DNA of 64,000 nucleotides from Halomonas sp. DQ26W. Its GTDB lineage: Bacteria; Pseudomonadota; Gammaproteobacteria; Pseudomonadales; Halomonadaceae. The DNA is taken from positions 60,301-124,300 of the forward strand of contig NZ_QPKI01000003.1 in assembly GCF_003339685.1 (NCBI RefSeq), read 5' to 3'. Of the stretch, positions 26,564-35,239 are shown piece after piece. Each line of letters begins with the position of its first letter. The stretch's first letter is position 1. The notes under the pieces were generated by a model. It did not search any database. It was not told the origin of the DNA and worked only from the letters and a program-made list of their open reading frames with translations. A program made the translations under genes and the position numbers.

Positions 26564-28450
26564 ATGACTAAGTTGCCGATTCACTACCCCGCTCGATGGC
26601 TTGCCCTGGTACTGCTCCTGTGCATGCCGCTCGTAGCCAACGCACAGTGGTTCTCCTCATCGAGCAACCAGGGCGACTTCCTGCCGGTCATGGAGGCCTT
26701 CCAGCCCAGCGCCTGGCACGACGGCGAGACGCTCTACATCGGCTTCGAAAACGCCGAGGGATATTATCTCTATCGTCACCAACTCGGCGTCGAAAACCGT
26801 GACCTCGACCCCGCGCTGGGCGAGCCGATAATTCCGCCGGGTGAGTTCAGGAACGACGAGTTCCTGGGCGACGTCTATGTCTTCTATGACCGGGTCGTGT
26901 TCGAAGCCCCCATTGACGGCAATGCCGTCGGTCCGCTGGAGATCACGGTTCGTTTCCAGGGCTGTGCCGACGCTGGACTCTGTTACCCACCTGAGCAGGT
27001 CGACCTGCAGGCACCTGAGCGCGCCATGCCTGCCGCCTTCGTGGGGTGGCGAAACGGTGGCGGCACCGGCGACAATGCGACTCGCAACGATTACGCGAGC
27101 CGCGCAACGAGCTCAGCCGGCACACTGCAGACGCCACAAAGCGAAGACGGCCGCTTCAATGCCCTGATCAGCAATGCCAGCCTACCGATGACCCTCGGTC
27201 TGTTCTTCCTGGCCGGCCTGGCGCTGACCTTCACGCCCTGCGTGCTGCCGATGGTGCCGATCCTCTCCTCAATCATCGTCGGCCAGAATCCGACTCGCCC
27301 CCGAGCCTTTGTGCTCTCAGCTAGTTATGTCGGCGGCATGTCACTGACCTATGCCGCCGTCGGTGTGCTGATGGGCCTGTTCGGCGCCGGTCTCAACCTG
27401 CAGGCGCACCTGCAGTCGGCTCCGGTTCTGATCGTCTTCGCCGGTCTCTTCACCCTCTTCGCCCTGGCCATGTTCGGCTCCTTTGACCTGCGCCTGCCCC
27501 CTAGGCTGGCCGGGCGTGTCGATGCCTGGCAGGTACGCGCCCAGCAGAGCGGCCCACTCGGCCTGGCCGGTGCCGGCTCACTCTCGGTGCTGGTCGTCTC
27601 GCCCTGCGTCTCGGCACCGCTGGCCGGCGCCCTGGTTTTCATTTCCACCACCGGAGATGCCATGATGGGGGGCGCCGCCTTGCTTGCGCTGGGTCTGGGC
27701 ATGGGTGTCCCGCTACTGCTGGTAGGCACCTTCGGCGCCACGGCACTGCCGCGCACCGGCGCATGGATGAACGGGGTCAAGATTCTCTTCGGCATACTGC
27801 TTCTTGGCGTGGCGATTTGGCTGGTGGAGCGTCTGCTACCACCCCCGGTCACCTTGCTGCTGTGGGCCGCCCTGGCCATTGGCAGCGCCCTGGCCCTGGG
27901 CGCGCTGTCGCTCAATCTCGCACAGGGTTGGCCACGGGTTCGCCAGGCAGCGGGCCTGCTGCTGCTGGCCTGGGGAATCACCCTGGTGATCGGTGCGGCC
28001 CGAGGCGCCCACGACCCCCTTCGCCCCCTGGCTCCACCGTTCGCCCAGGCGGGCGGCACCCAGCAAGGGGTCGAGATAACCACCGTCGATGACTTGACCA
28101 CGCTGGAGGCCGCACTGCAGCGCAATGCCGAGCAGGCGGTACCCACCTTCGTCCACTTCACCGCCGACTGGTGCATTTCCTGCAAGCAGATGGAACGACA
28201 AGTCTATCCCGTCCCCCAGGTGGCCGAGCCCTTGTCGCAGTTCGCCCGCATCAATGTCGATGTAACAAGCACCGGCGAGTCGTCTCGCGAACTGCTGGAT
28301 CACTTCGGCCTGTTCGGCCCACCTAGCCTGATGTTCTTCGACCAGGGCGAAGAGATTCGTGAAGCCCGTATCCAGGGCGAGGTGCGAGCCAACGAGTTTG
28401 CCGGTCACCTGCAGGGCGTCCTTGACTGGCTGGGCCAGCGCAGCAGTTGA
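26564..28450 (+). CDS. dsbD: Thiol:disulfide interchange protein DsbD
   Basis: DsbD carries electrons from cytoplasmic thioredoxin across the inner membrane to periplasmic DsbC, DsbG and CcmG. The product has 628 residues from ATG 26564. All three domains are complete: a signal peptide to about 27; an N-terminal domain with the cysteine pair 134/140 (GCADAGLC); eight membrane segments with Cys226 (TPCVLP) and Cys348 (SPCVSAP); and a C-terminal thioredoxin domain with WCISC at 536-540. An upstream in-frame ATG at 26504 would put 20 residues before the signal peptide and is not favoured. The gene has no operon partner and lies 264 bp after ppa. Confidence 0.96.
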   Translation: MTKLPIHYPARWLALVLLLCMPLVANAQWFSSSSNQGDFLPVMEAFQPSAWHDGETLYIGFENAEGYYLYRHQLGVENRDLDPALGEPIIPPGEFRNDEFLGDVYVFYDRVVFEAPIDGNAVGPLEITVRFQGCADAGLCYPPEQVDLQAPERAMPAAFVGWRNGGGTGDNATRNDYASRATSSAGTLQTPQSEDGRFNALISNASLPMTLGLFFLAGLALTFTPCVLPMVPILSSIIVGQNPTRPRAFVLSASYVGGMSLTYAAVGVLMGLFGAGLNLQAHLQSAPVLIVFAGLFTLFALAMFGSFDLRLPPRLAGRVDAWQVRAQQSGPLGLAGAGSLSVLVVSPCVSAPLAGALVFISTTGDAMMGGAALLALGLGMGVPLLLVGTFGATALPRTGAWMNGVKILFGILLLGVAIWLVERLLPPPVTLLLWAALAIGSALALGALSLNLAQGWPRVRQAAGLLLLAWGITLVIGAARGAHDPLRPLAPPFAQAGGTQQGVEITTVDDLTTLEAALQRNAEQAVPTFVHFTADWCISCKQMERQVYPVPQVAEPLSQFARINVDVTSTGESSRELLDHFGLFGPPSLMFFDQGEEIREARIQGEVRANEFAGHLQGVLDWLGQRSS

Positions 28451-28691
28451 TCCCAGGCCCACCACCCGCTGCCCCAAATCTTGATTGACAGTCGCTATCC
28501 GACCGAGATGGCGAACACTGTTCCCTCTGGCTGGACATCCCTCGCAATTTTAGGCACACTTCGCTAATAGCACGCATCAAGGCCAATAGCGTCGGCAATA
28601 TTCGATATCTTGCCGGGATCTATCGAAAGTTGGCTTGGGTTAACAGCGCCCCCTGCCAGCCGTCACCCTACCCACCGATCGAGACAGAGTC

Positions 28692-29159
28692 ATGGATATC
28701 CGCAAGGTCAAGAAACTGATCGAGCTGCTCGAAGAATCCAATATCAGCGAAATCGAGATTCAGGAAGGTGAGGAATCTGTGCGCATCAGCCGACACCCCA
28801 ATGGCGTGAGTTGTCCGCAGCCCCAGATGCCGCCGCAGTATGGGGCGCCGCAATACGCTCCTGCCGCTCCTGCCGCCACTTCTCCCTCAACGGAACCGGC
28901 TGCCGATACGGCACCCCCCTATGAGGGCCACGCCTTGACTTCGCCCATGGTCGGCACCTTCTACCGCAGCCCGGCGCCGGGCTCGAAGCCCTTCGTGGAA
29001 ATCGGCTCCAGCGTCAAGAAAGGTGAGACTGTGTGCATCGTCGAAGCCATGAAGATGATGAACCAGATCGAAGCCGATTGTGATGGCGTGGTCGAGGCAA
29101 TTCTGGTCGAGGACGGCGAGCCCGTTGAATTCGACCAGCCGATGCTCGTCATCTCCTGA
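28692..29159 (+). CDS. accB: Biotin carboxyl carrier protein of acetyl-CoA carboxylase
   Basis: AccB carries carboxybiotin between AccC and AccAD in the first step of fatty-acid synthesis. The product has 155 residues. The N-terminal [20 protein letters not shown] is typical. A proline- and alanine-rich linker spans about 42-75. The biotinyl domain ends the protein with the biotinylated Lys121 in [10 protein letters not shown] and the thumb region ([19 protein letters not shown]). accC follows after 29 bp. The 5-phosphate dehydroquinase aroQ, which often precedes accB in gammaproteobacteria, is absent here. The 241-bp upstream gap is long enough for a regulated promoter, but I could not assign one. 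Confidence 0.97.
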   Translation: MDIRKVKKLIELLEESNISEIEIQEGEESVRISRHPNGVSCPQPQMPPQYGAPQYAPAAPAATSPSTEPAADTAPPYEGHALTSPMVGTFYRSPAPGSKPFVEIGSSVKKGETVCIVEAMKMMNQIEADCDGVVEAILVEDGEPVEFDQPMLVIS

Positions 29160-29188
29160 TCTTTCACCCAGAACTGGCGGACTCCATC

Positions 29189-30529
29189 ATGCTGGACAAG
29201 GTTCTCATCGCCAACCGCGGCGAGATCGCTCTGCGTATCCTGCGTGCGTGCAAGGAACTGGGCATCAAGACCGTGGCCGTTCACTCCAAGGCAGACCGTG
29301 AACTCATGCACGTGCGCCTGGCCGACGAGGCCGTGTGTATCGGGCCGGCGCCCTCGGCTCAGTCCTATCTGAACATCCCGGCACTGATCAGCGCCGCGGA
29401 GGTCACCGATTCCAGCGCCATACACCCCGGCTACGGCTTCCTCTCCGAGAACGCCAATTTCGCCGAGCAGGTGGAACGCTCCGGTTTCGTCTTCATCGGC
29501 CCGCGGGCCGAGACCATTCGTCTTATGGGCGACAAGGTCAGTGCCATCGAAGCCATGCAGGTAGCCGGCGTGCCCACGGTACCCGGCTCCGATGGCCCAC
29601 TAGGCGATGACGAAGGCGATATCGTTGCCATTGCTCGACGCATTGGCTACCCGGTGATCATCAAGGCCGCCGCCGGCGGTGGCGGCCGCGGCATGCGAGT
29701 GGTACATACCGAAGCCCACCTGCTTTCGGCCGTCAATGTGACACGCACCGAGGCACACTCCTCCTTCGGTGACGGCACCGTCTACATGGAGAAGTTTCTC
29801 GAGAAACCGCGCCATGTCGAGGTACAGGTACTGGCCGATGGCCAGGGCAATGCCATCCACCTATACGACCGCGACTGTTCACTGCAGCGACGCCACCAGA
29901 AAGTTCTGGAGGAAGCTCCAGCACCCGGTATCGACCCCGAGGCACGGACCCGGGTGCTGGAGGCGTGCCGCCAGGCTTGTATCGAACTCAACTATCGTGG
30001 CGCAGGTACCTTTGAATTCCTCTACGAGGATGGTGAATTCTTTTTCATCGAGATGAACACCCGGGTACAGGTCGAACACCCCGTCACCGAGATGGTGACC
30101 GGAATCGACATCGTCCGCGAGCAGCTTCGCATCGCCTCCGGACTGCCGCTGTCGATCAGCCAGGAAGACGTCAAGCTCAACGGTCATGCCTTCGAGTGCC
30201 GCATCAATGCCGAGGATGCACGCACTTTCATGCCCTCTCCCGGAAAGGTGACGCTTTATCACCCTCCCGGCGGCCTCGGCGTGCGCATGGACTCGCATCT
30301 GTATACTGGCTATACGGTACCCCCACACTACGACTCGCTGATCGGCAAGCTGATTACCTGGGGCGACAATCGCGAGATCGCCCTGACTCGCATGCGCAAC
30401 GGACTCGATGAGCTGCTGGTGGAAGGCATCAAGACCAATATCGACCTGCACAAGGATCTGGTTCGCGACGGCTACTTCCAGCAAGGTGGTGTAAACATCC
30501 ACTATCTGGAAAAGAAGCTCGGCAGTTGA
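29189..30529 (+). CDS. accC: Acetyl-CoA carboxylase, biotin carboxylase subunit
   Basis: AccC carboxylates AccB-bound biotin using bicarbonate and ATP. The product has 446 residues (E. coli 449). [22 protein letters not shown] opens the pre-ATP-grasp domain. The glycine-rich ATP loop is [14 protein letters not shown] at about 158-171. The catalytic stretch [22 protein letters not shown] lies near 285-306. It forms an operon with accB. A degenerate relative of this protein lies at the other end of the window (2476-3405), which makes accC a useful yardstick for what that one has lost. Confidence 0.98.
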   Translation: MLDKVLIANRGEIALRILRACKELGIKTVAVHSKADRELMHVRLADEAVCIGPAPSAQSYLNIPALISAAEVTDSSAIHPGYGFLSENANFAEQVERSGFVFIGPRAETIRLMGDKVSAIEAMQVAGVPTVPGSDGPLGDDEGDIVAIARRIGYPVIIKAAAGGGGRGMRVVHTEAHLLSAVNVTRTEAHSSFGDGTVYMEKFLEKPRHVEVQVLADGQGNAIHLYDRDCSLQRRHQKVLEEAPAPGIDPEARTRVLEACRQACIELNYRGAGTFEFLYEDGEFFFIEMNTRVQVEHPVTEMVTGIDIVREQLRIASGLPLSISQEDVKLNGHAFECRINAEDARTFMPSPGKVTLYHPPGGLGVRMDSHLYTGYTVPPHYDSLIGKLITWGDNREIALTRMRNGLDELLVEGIKTNIDLHKDLVRDGYFQQGGVNIHYLEKKLGS

Positions 30530-30546
30530 GCCCGGCTTTCGATCCC

Positions 30547-30573
30547 GGCGGGGTGGCCCATGGCCACCCCGCC
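30547..30573 (+). terminator. Hairpin after accC
   Basis: A perfect 12-bp stem (GGCGGGGTGGCC with GGCCACCCCGCC) encloses a 3-base loop, 18 bp after the accC stop. No T-run follows; it could be an attenuating hairpin or an RNA-stability element before prmA. Confidence 0.55.
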
Positions 30574-30596
30574 TGCGTTACGCACGGAGAACTACC

Positions 30597-31523
30597 ATGC
30601 CCTGGCTGCAGTTGAAGGCTCGCATCGCCCCGGAACAGGCGGAGTTGCTCGAGGAACTCCTTATGGCAGAAGGTGCCACCGCCATCACCCTGCAGGACGC
30701 CCATGACGACCCCGTCTTCGAGCCCGAGCGAGGCACCACGCCGCTATGGGACGAAACCGTGCTGACCGGCCTGTACGACGACCTGGAGGGCCTCACGGCC
30801 ATGCTAGAGCGCCTGACAGTAGCCTGGGGCCAGGCCATGCCAGGCGAACCCTGTCCGGAAATCGAGCACGAACTCCTGGCCGATCGGGACTGGGAGCGGG
30901 AGTGGATGGACGATTTCCAGCCCCTCCGCATGGGCCAGCGGCTGTGGATCGTGCCGAGCTGGCACGAGCCTCCCGACACTGACGCGGTCAACCTGCACCT
31001 GGATCCGGGGCTTGCCTTCGGCACCGGCACCCACCCGACCACGGCGCTCTGCCTGGAATGGCTGGACGGTCTGGCCCTTGTGGACGAGCTGAGTGGACGA
31101 GACATACTCGACATTGGTTGCGGCTCAGGCATTCTCGCCATAGCAGCCCTCAAGCTGGGTGCGCGCCAGGCCATCGGCACCGATATCGATCCCCAGGCGC
31201 TGCAGGCCAGTCGGGACAATGCCTCCCGCAACGCGATTGCCGAGGACGACTTGCGCCTCTGCTACCCTGAGGAGCTGGTTGAAGTTGGCACTAGCGCAGC
31301 GACATTTCCGGTGGTGATTGCCAATATTCTGGCCGGCCCGCTGATCGAAATGGCAGCGACCGTTGCTGACCACGTGGCTCCCGCCGGCCGACTGGTACTG
31401 TCGGGCATCCTCGAAAGCCAGGCCGACGAAGTGCTCGATGCCTACCGAGAACAAAACCTGGTCATGGAGGAGCCTGAAATTCGCGAGGGATGGGTGCGTC
31501 TAAGCGGTCGGCGCCCGGCCTGA
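30597..31523 (+). CDS. prmA: Ribosomal protein L11 methyltransferase
   Basis: PrmA trimethylates lysines and the N-terminus of ribosomal protein L11. The product has 308 residues. The N-terminal substrate-recognition domain (MPWLQLKARIAPEQAELLEELL to about 70) leads to the methyltransferase domain. That domain has LDPGLAFGTGTHPTT, then the SAM motif DILDIGCGSGILAIAALKLG at about 172-191, and VVIANILAGPLIEM with the N-I-L-A-x-P signature. It stands between accC and dusB. The order accBC-prmA-dusB-fis is the usual gammaproteobacterial arrangement. Confidence 0.97.
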   Translation: MPWLQLKARIAPEQAELLEELLMAEGATAITLQDAHDDPVFEPERGTTPLWDETVLTGLYDDLEGLTAMLERLTVAWGQAMPGEPCPEIEHELLADRDWEREWMDDFQPLRMGQRLWIVPSWHEPPDTDAVNLHLDPGLAFGTGTHPTTALCLEWLDGLALVDELSGRDILDIGCGSGILAIAALKLGARQAIGTDIDPQALQASRDNASRNAIAEDDLRLCYPEELVEVGTSAATFPVVIANILAGPLIEMAATVADHVAPAGRLVLSGILESQADEVLDAYREQNLVMEEPEIREGWVRLSGRRPA

Positions 31524-31563
31524 GCCGGGTACAACACCTATTGGCACCTTCACCATCAGTCCC

Positions 31564-31589
31564 CGGGGGCGTATGATATGCAGCCCCCG
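31564..31589 (+). promoter_or_regulatory. Hairpin with an internal TATGAT, upstream of dusB-fis
   Basis: A 7-bp stem (CGGGGGC 31564-31570 with GCCCCCG 31583-31589) encloses GTATGATATGCA. TATGAT (31572-31577) is one base from a -10 box and a GC-rich stretch follows it. This could be the dusB-fis promoter with a stringent-type discriminator, or the prmA terminator. I see no convincing -35. Confidence 0.35.
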
Positions 31590-31606
31590 AGCCACTGGAC
31601 CGCATC

Positions 31607-32650
31607 ATGTCCGATAGCCGCCCCTTGCCACAGATCGGCCGACATCGCCTCCCCAACCGTGTGGTTCTGGCGCCCATGGCCGGCGTGACCGACCGCCCCT
31701 TTCGGCAGCTATGCCGTCGACTCGGAGCCGGCCTCGTGGTGGGCGAAATGGTGACCTCGGACCCTTCGTTGTGGCATACCCGCAAGTCCCGCCAGCGCCT
31801 GGATCACCGAGGTGAGCCAGGCCCCCGCACGGTGCAGATTGCCGGTGGCGATGCGGCGATGCTCGCCGAAGCCGCCCGACTCAATGCCGAGCGAGGGGCA
31901 GAGATCATCGACATCAACATGGGCTGCCCGGCCAAGAAGGTGTGCAACAAGGCTGCCGGCTCGGCACTCCTACGCGACGAAGCCCTGGTGGCCGAGATTC
32001 TCGAGGCAGTAGTAACCGCGGTGGACGTACCGGTGACGCTCAAGATCCGTACCGGCTGGTGTGCCGACAGCAACAATGGAATACGTGTGGCCCGACTCGC
32101 TGAAGCGGCTGGCATCCAGGCGTTGGCGGTACACGGCCGTCACCGCCAGCAGCGCTATAGCGGCGAGGCTGAGTACGAAACCATCGCCGATATCAAGTCA
32201 AGGGTGAGCATTCCGGTGTTTGCCAACGGTGATATTGATTCTCCCCAGAAGGCCGCCTTCGTTCTCGACTATACTGGAGCGGATGCGGTAATGGTCGGTC
32301 GCGGCGCTCAGGGCAATCCCTGGCTTTTCCGCGAGATCGATTATTACCTCCGCCATGGAAAGGCAATGCCCCCTCCCGTGGACCGCGAGCGCGCCGACGT
32401 ATTACTTGGTCACCTGTCAGCCCTGCACGCCTTCTACGGAGAGACAATGGGTGCGCGCATTGCGCGCAAACACCTCGGTTGGTATCTCGCCTCGGACCCT
32501 CGCTTGAGCGAGGGCCGGCAGCGAGAGCTACGCGCTGCCTTCAACATCCTGGAGCACCCAGCCGAGCAGTATGACTTCATCCACGACCTCTTTTGCCCCG
32601 GGAGAGACCCAGCCAAGCCCGGGGCAGCGAATGGAATCAGTGCCGCATGA
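31607..32650 (+). CDS. dusB: tRNA-dihydrouridine synthase B
   Basis: DusB reduces uridine 17 of tRNAs with FMN and NADPH. The product has 347 residues. RVVLAPMAGVTDRPFRQLCRRLGA opens the TIM barrel. NMGCPAKKVCNKAAGSALL at about 104-122 holds the active-site cysteine. VHGRHRQQRYSGEAEY and FANGDIDSPQKA follow, and MVGRGAQGNPWLFREIDYYL closes the FMN site. It is coupled to fis by a 4-bp overlap, the conserved dusB-fis operon. A C-terminal extension of some 20 residues is poorly conserved. Confidence 0.97.
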   Translation: MSDSRPLPQIGRHRLPNRVVLAPMAGVTDRPFRQLCRRLGAGLVVGEMVTSDPSLWHTRKSRQRLDHRGEPGPRTVQIAGGDAAMLAEAARLNAERGAEIIDINMGCPAKKVCNKAAGSALLRDEALVAEILEAVVTAVDVPVTLKIRTGWCADSNNGIRVARLAEAAGIQALAVHGRHRQQRYSGEAEYETIADIKSRVSIPVFANGDIDSPQKAAFVLDYTGADAVMVGRGAQGNPWLFREIDYYLRHGKAMPPPVDRERADVLLGHLSALHAFYGETMGARIARKHLGWYLASDPRLSEGRQRELRAAFNILEHPAEQYDFIHDLFCPGRDPAKPGAANGISAA

Positions 32651-32982
32651 ATCGTGAAGCCTTCAACCGGAAACCCGACCTGTCGGATATTGACATCGGT
32701 CCTTGCGCCGAGCTGGACGGGCTCGAAACGCCGACCTCATCGTCAGCATCGGTAGAACAGCCGCTGCGTGAAGCCGTGGATTGTGCCATGCGACGTTACT
32801 TCGACCACCTTGACGGCGGTACTGCGACCGATCTCTACGCCATGGTAATGGCCGAGGTCGAGGCGCCGCTGATGTCTGCCGTGCTGGATTATACCCAGGG
32901 CAACCAGACACGCGCCGCCGAGATCCTGGGCCTCAATCGTGGCACGCTGCGCAAGAAGCTCAAGCAGCATGACTTGATCTGA
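32647..32982 (+). CDS. fis: DNA-binding protein Fis
   Basis: Fis is a nucleoid protein and activator of rRNA and tRNA promoters. The product has 111 residues from ATG 32647, which overlaps the dusB stop; an earlier in-frame ATG lies inside dusB and would add 18 residues foreign to the family. The N-terminal 40 residues are acidic and variable. The C-terminal helix-turn-helix TRAAEILGLNRGTLRKKLKQ is nearly identical to E. coli Fis. The core PLREAVDCAMRRYFDHLDG is also as expected. It is 13 residues longer than E. coli Fis (98), all of it at the N-terminus. Confidence 0.97.
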   Translation: MNREAFNRKPDLSDIDIGPCAELDGLETPTSSSASVEQPLREAVDCAMRRYFDHLDGGTATDLYAMVMAEVEAPLMSAVLDYTQGNQTRAAEILGLNRGTLRKKLKQHDLI

Positions 32983-33055
32983 TTCCGCAGGCCCATGGAC
33001 CCGGTCGTATACACCGCTTCAACCCGTTTTTTCATCACCAACATAGAGTCGCACC

Positions 33056-34639
33056 ATGTCCGATATCCCCGCCTCCCGACCGGTTCGCCGCGCCCTGATC
33101 AGTGTTTCCGACAAGGGCGGCATCGTTGACTTCGCCCGGGGCCTAATTGAGCAAGGGGTCGAATTGCTCTCGACCGGCGGCACCTTTCGCCTGCTTGCCG
33201 AGAACGCTGTCGCCGTGACGGAAGTCTCTGAGCACACCAGCTTCCCCGAGATCATGGATGGACGAGTCAAGACACTGCACCCCAAGATCCATGGCGGCAT
33301 CCTCGGCCGACGAGGCGAGGACGATGCGGTCATGGCAGAACATGACATCGCCCCCATCGACATGGTTGTGGTCAATCTTTATCCCTTTGCCCAGACCGTG
33401 GCCAAGCCTGGCTGCAGCCTGGAAGATGCTATCGAGAACATCGATATCGGCGGCCCCACCATGGTGCGCGCCTGCGCCAAGAACCACGCTTACACCACCA
33501 TTGTGGTGGATACCGGCGACTACGATCGTGTGCTGGCCGAAATGACCAAGCAGCGGGGCACCATCAACGATGCCACCCGCTTCGACCTGGCCGTGAAGGC
33601 CTTCGAGCATACCGCTGGTTACGATGCCGCCATTGCCAATTACCTGGGAAGCCGAGTGCCCGGTGGTGAAGATGGCTTCCCGCGCACCTATAATCGCCAG
33701 TTCCACAAGAAGCAGTCCATGCGCTATGGCGAGAATCCGCACCAGAGTGCGGCCTTCTACGTGGAGGCCGATGCCCGCGAAGCCAGTGTGGCGACTGCCA
33801 CCCAGCTACAAGGCAAGGCGCTCTCCTTCAACAACGTGGCCGACACGGACGCCGCCTTCGAGTGCGTCAAGGCCTTCACCGATACCGCCTGCGTGATAGT
33901 CAAGCATGCAAACCCCTGCGGCGTGGCGGTTGGCGCCAATGCCATCGAAGCCTACGACAAGGCCTTCGCTACCGACCCCACCAGCGCCTTTGGCGGGATC
34001 ATTGCCTTCAATGTGCCGCTGGACGCCGACACGGCACGCGCCATCATCGACCGGCAGTTCGTCGAGGTGATCATCGCCCCCGGCGTCGAAGAGGCAGCCC
34101 TGCCGATCATCGCCGAGAAGCAGAACGTGCGCCTGCTCGACGTTGGCGACAGCTGGCCCGGCAAGCGCGAGCACGTCCACGACTTCAAGCGCGTGACGGG
34201 TGGGCTTCTGGTCCAGGATAGGGATCTGAGCATGGTCGGCCACGATGAGTTGACCGTCGTCAGCGAACGGGTGCCAAGCGAGCAGGAAATGCGCGACCTG
34301 GCCTTTGCCTGGAAAGTGGCCAAGTACGTCAAGTCCAATGCCATCGTCTACGCCAGGGCTGGCCAGACCATCGGTGTGGGTGCCGGCCAGATGAGCCGCG
34401 TCTACTCCGCCAGGATCGCCGGCATCAAGGCCTCCGACGAGGGGCTGACAGTGCCCGGCTCGGTCATGGCTAGCGATGCTTTCTTCCCTTTCCGGGACGG
34501 TATCGATGCCGCCGCTGCCGCCGGTATCACGGCGGTGATCCAGCCTGGCGGATCGATGCGCGACCAGGAGGTGATCGATGCCGCCAATGAGGCGGGCATT
34601 GCCATGGTGTTTACCGGCATGCGCCATTTTAAGCATTAA
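33056..34639 (+). CDS. purH: Bifunctional AICAR formyltransferase / IMP cyclohydrolase
   Basis: PurH performs the last two steps of IMP synthesis. The product has 527 residues (E. coli 529). The N-terminal cyclohydrolase domain (about 1-195) starts [20 protein letters not shown] and contains [19 protein letters not shown]. The formyltransferase domain begins at [14 protein letters not shown] and includes [21 protein letters not shown] and the final [24 protein letters not shown]. In many gammaproteobacteria purD follows purH; here a terminator and a gene-free repeat region follow instead. Confidence 0.98.
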   Translation: MSDIPASRPVRRALISVSDKGGIVDFARGLIEQGVELLSTGGTFRLLAENAVAVTEVSEHTSFPEIMDGRVKTLHPKIHGGILGRRGEDDAVMAEHDIAPIDMVVVNLYPFAQTVAKPGCSLEDAIENIDIGGPTMVRACAKNHAYTTIVVDTGDYDRVLAEMTKQRGTINDATRFDLAVKAFEHTAGYDAAIANYLGSRVPGGEDGFPRTYNRQFHKKQSMRYGENPHQSAAFYVEADAREASVATATQLQGKALSFNNVADTDAAFECVKAFTDTACVIVKHANPCGVAVGANAIEAYDKAFATDPTSAFGGIIAFNVPLDADTARAIIDRQFVEVIIAPGVEEAALPIIAEKQNVRLLDVGDSWPGKREHVHDFKRVTGGLLVQDRDLSMVGHDELTVVSERVPSEQEMRDLAFAWKVAKYVKSNAIVYARAGQTIGVGAGQMSRVYSARIAGIKASDEGLTVPGSVMASDAFFPFRDGIDAAAAAGITAVIQPGGSMRDQEVIDAANEAGIAMVFTGMRHFKH

Positions 34640-34682
34640 AAACGCTGGATCTCGGTCATGCGTTTTCTCAGCCGCATAATGG

Positions 34683-34714
34683 AAACCCCCATCGGTTTGA
34701 ACCGATGGGGGTTT
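34683..34714 (+). terminator. Intrinsic terminator after purH
   Basis: A perfect 14-bp stem (AAACCCCCATCGGT with ACCGATGGGGGTTT) has a TTGA loop. The A-rich left arm and T-rich right arm let it work in both directions. It lies 44 bp after the purH stop. Confidence 0.85.
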
Positions 34715-35236
34715 GCCTTGATTGCCGACGCGAGCGGCGCCGGGGACAGGCCGAAGCGGAGGTCCTTTTCCAGGATCTTCACACTTTGGCGTGAAATGGC
34801 AAGGGAAGTCATGGCCGCGCTGTAGGAGTATATTCAGATCACGACTGGAGGCCGAAGGACTCCCGGCGGCGTTACCGATGGTCGCGGTTATTGCCAGCGC
34901 GGCAGCCTCCGCCGGGCGCCTATCGGCGCCAGTCGCGATGGGAACCAGCGCTCCAACAAGGAGCGCCTGCGTCGCTATCGCCGATGCGACCTTCCGCAAT
35001 GCAGCCTATGCAGAGCAGGTTCACGCCAAAATGCGATGAACCCTTTTCCAGGGGTGAGGAGTACTGCTCCGAACGGGCTGGCCATGGATGGCCAGCCCCG
35101 GCCCTGCAAGCGGAGCAGGATGCGAGAGCGAAGCAGGGAAAAGGTAGCGCCCATGGAAGGGTTCACAGCGCCTCCGCGTAGCGCCTGTCGCCGGTTCAGC
35201 CGCGGCTTGGAGCCGCTGACCTTGGCGGGGTTTTAA
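34715..35236. repeat. Gene-free stretch with inverted copies of a short repeat
   Basis: I see no credible gene in this 0.5 kb. Short frames exist on both strands but none resembles a protein family or has a good ribosome site. Related segments recur in opposite orientation: GCGCCGGGGACAGGC..AGCGGAGG at 34737-34762 pairs with a minus-strand copy at 35171-35197; TTTGGCGTGAA (34785-34795) pairs with its exact complement at 35020-35030; CCTTTTCCAGG occurs at 34764-34774 and 35042-35052. A further palindrome (GGCTGGCCAT / ATGGCCAGCC) lies near 35077-35098. This looks like a dispersed, non-coding repeat or the remains of one. Whether it is dispersed in the genome cannot be seen here. Confidence 0.55.
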
Positions 35237-35239
35237 CTG

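Noticed and set aside
28451..28691. Promoter with TTGACA at 28485-28490 for accBC
   Set aside because: No acceptable -10 stands at the right distance, so I did not list it as a feature.
33806..34999. 397-codon open frame on the minus strand
   Set aside because: It lies mainly opposite purH and runs into the repeat stretch. Composition looks like a shadow of purH.
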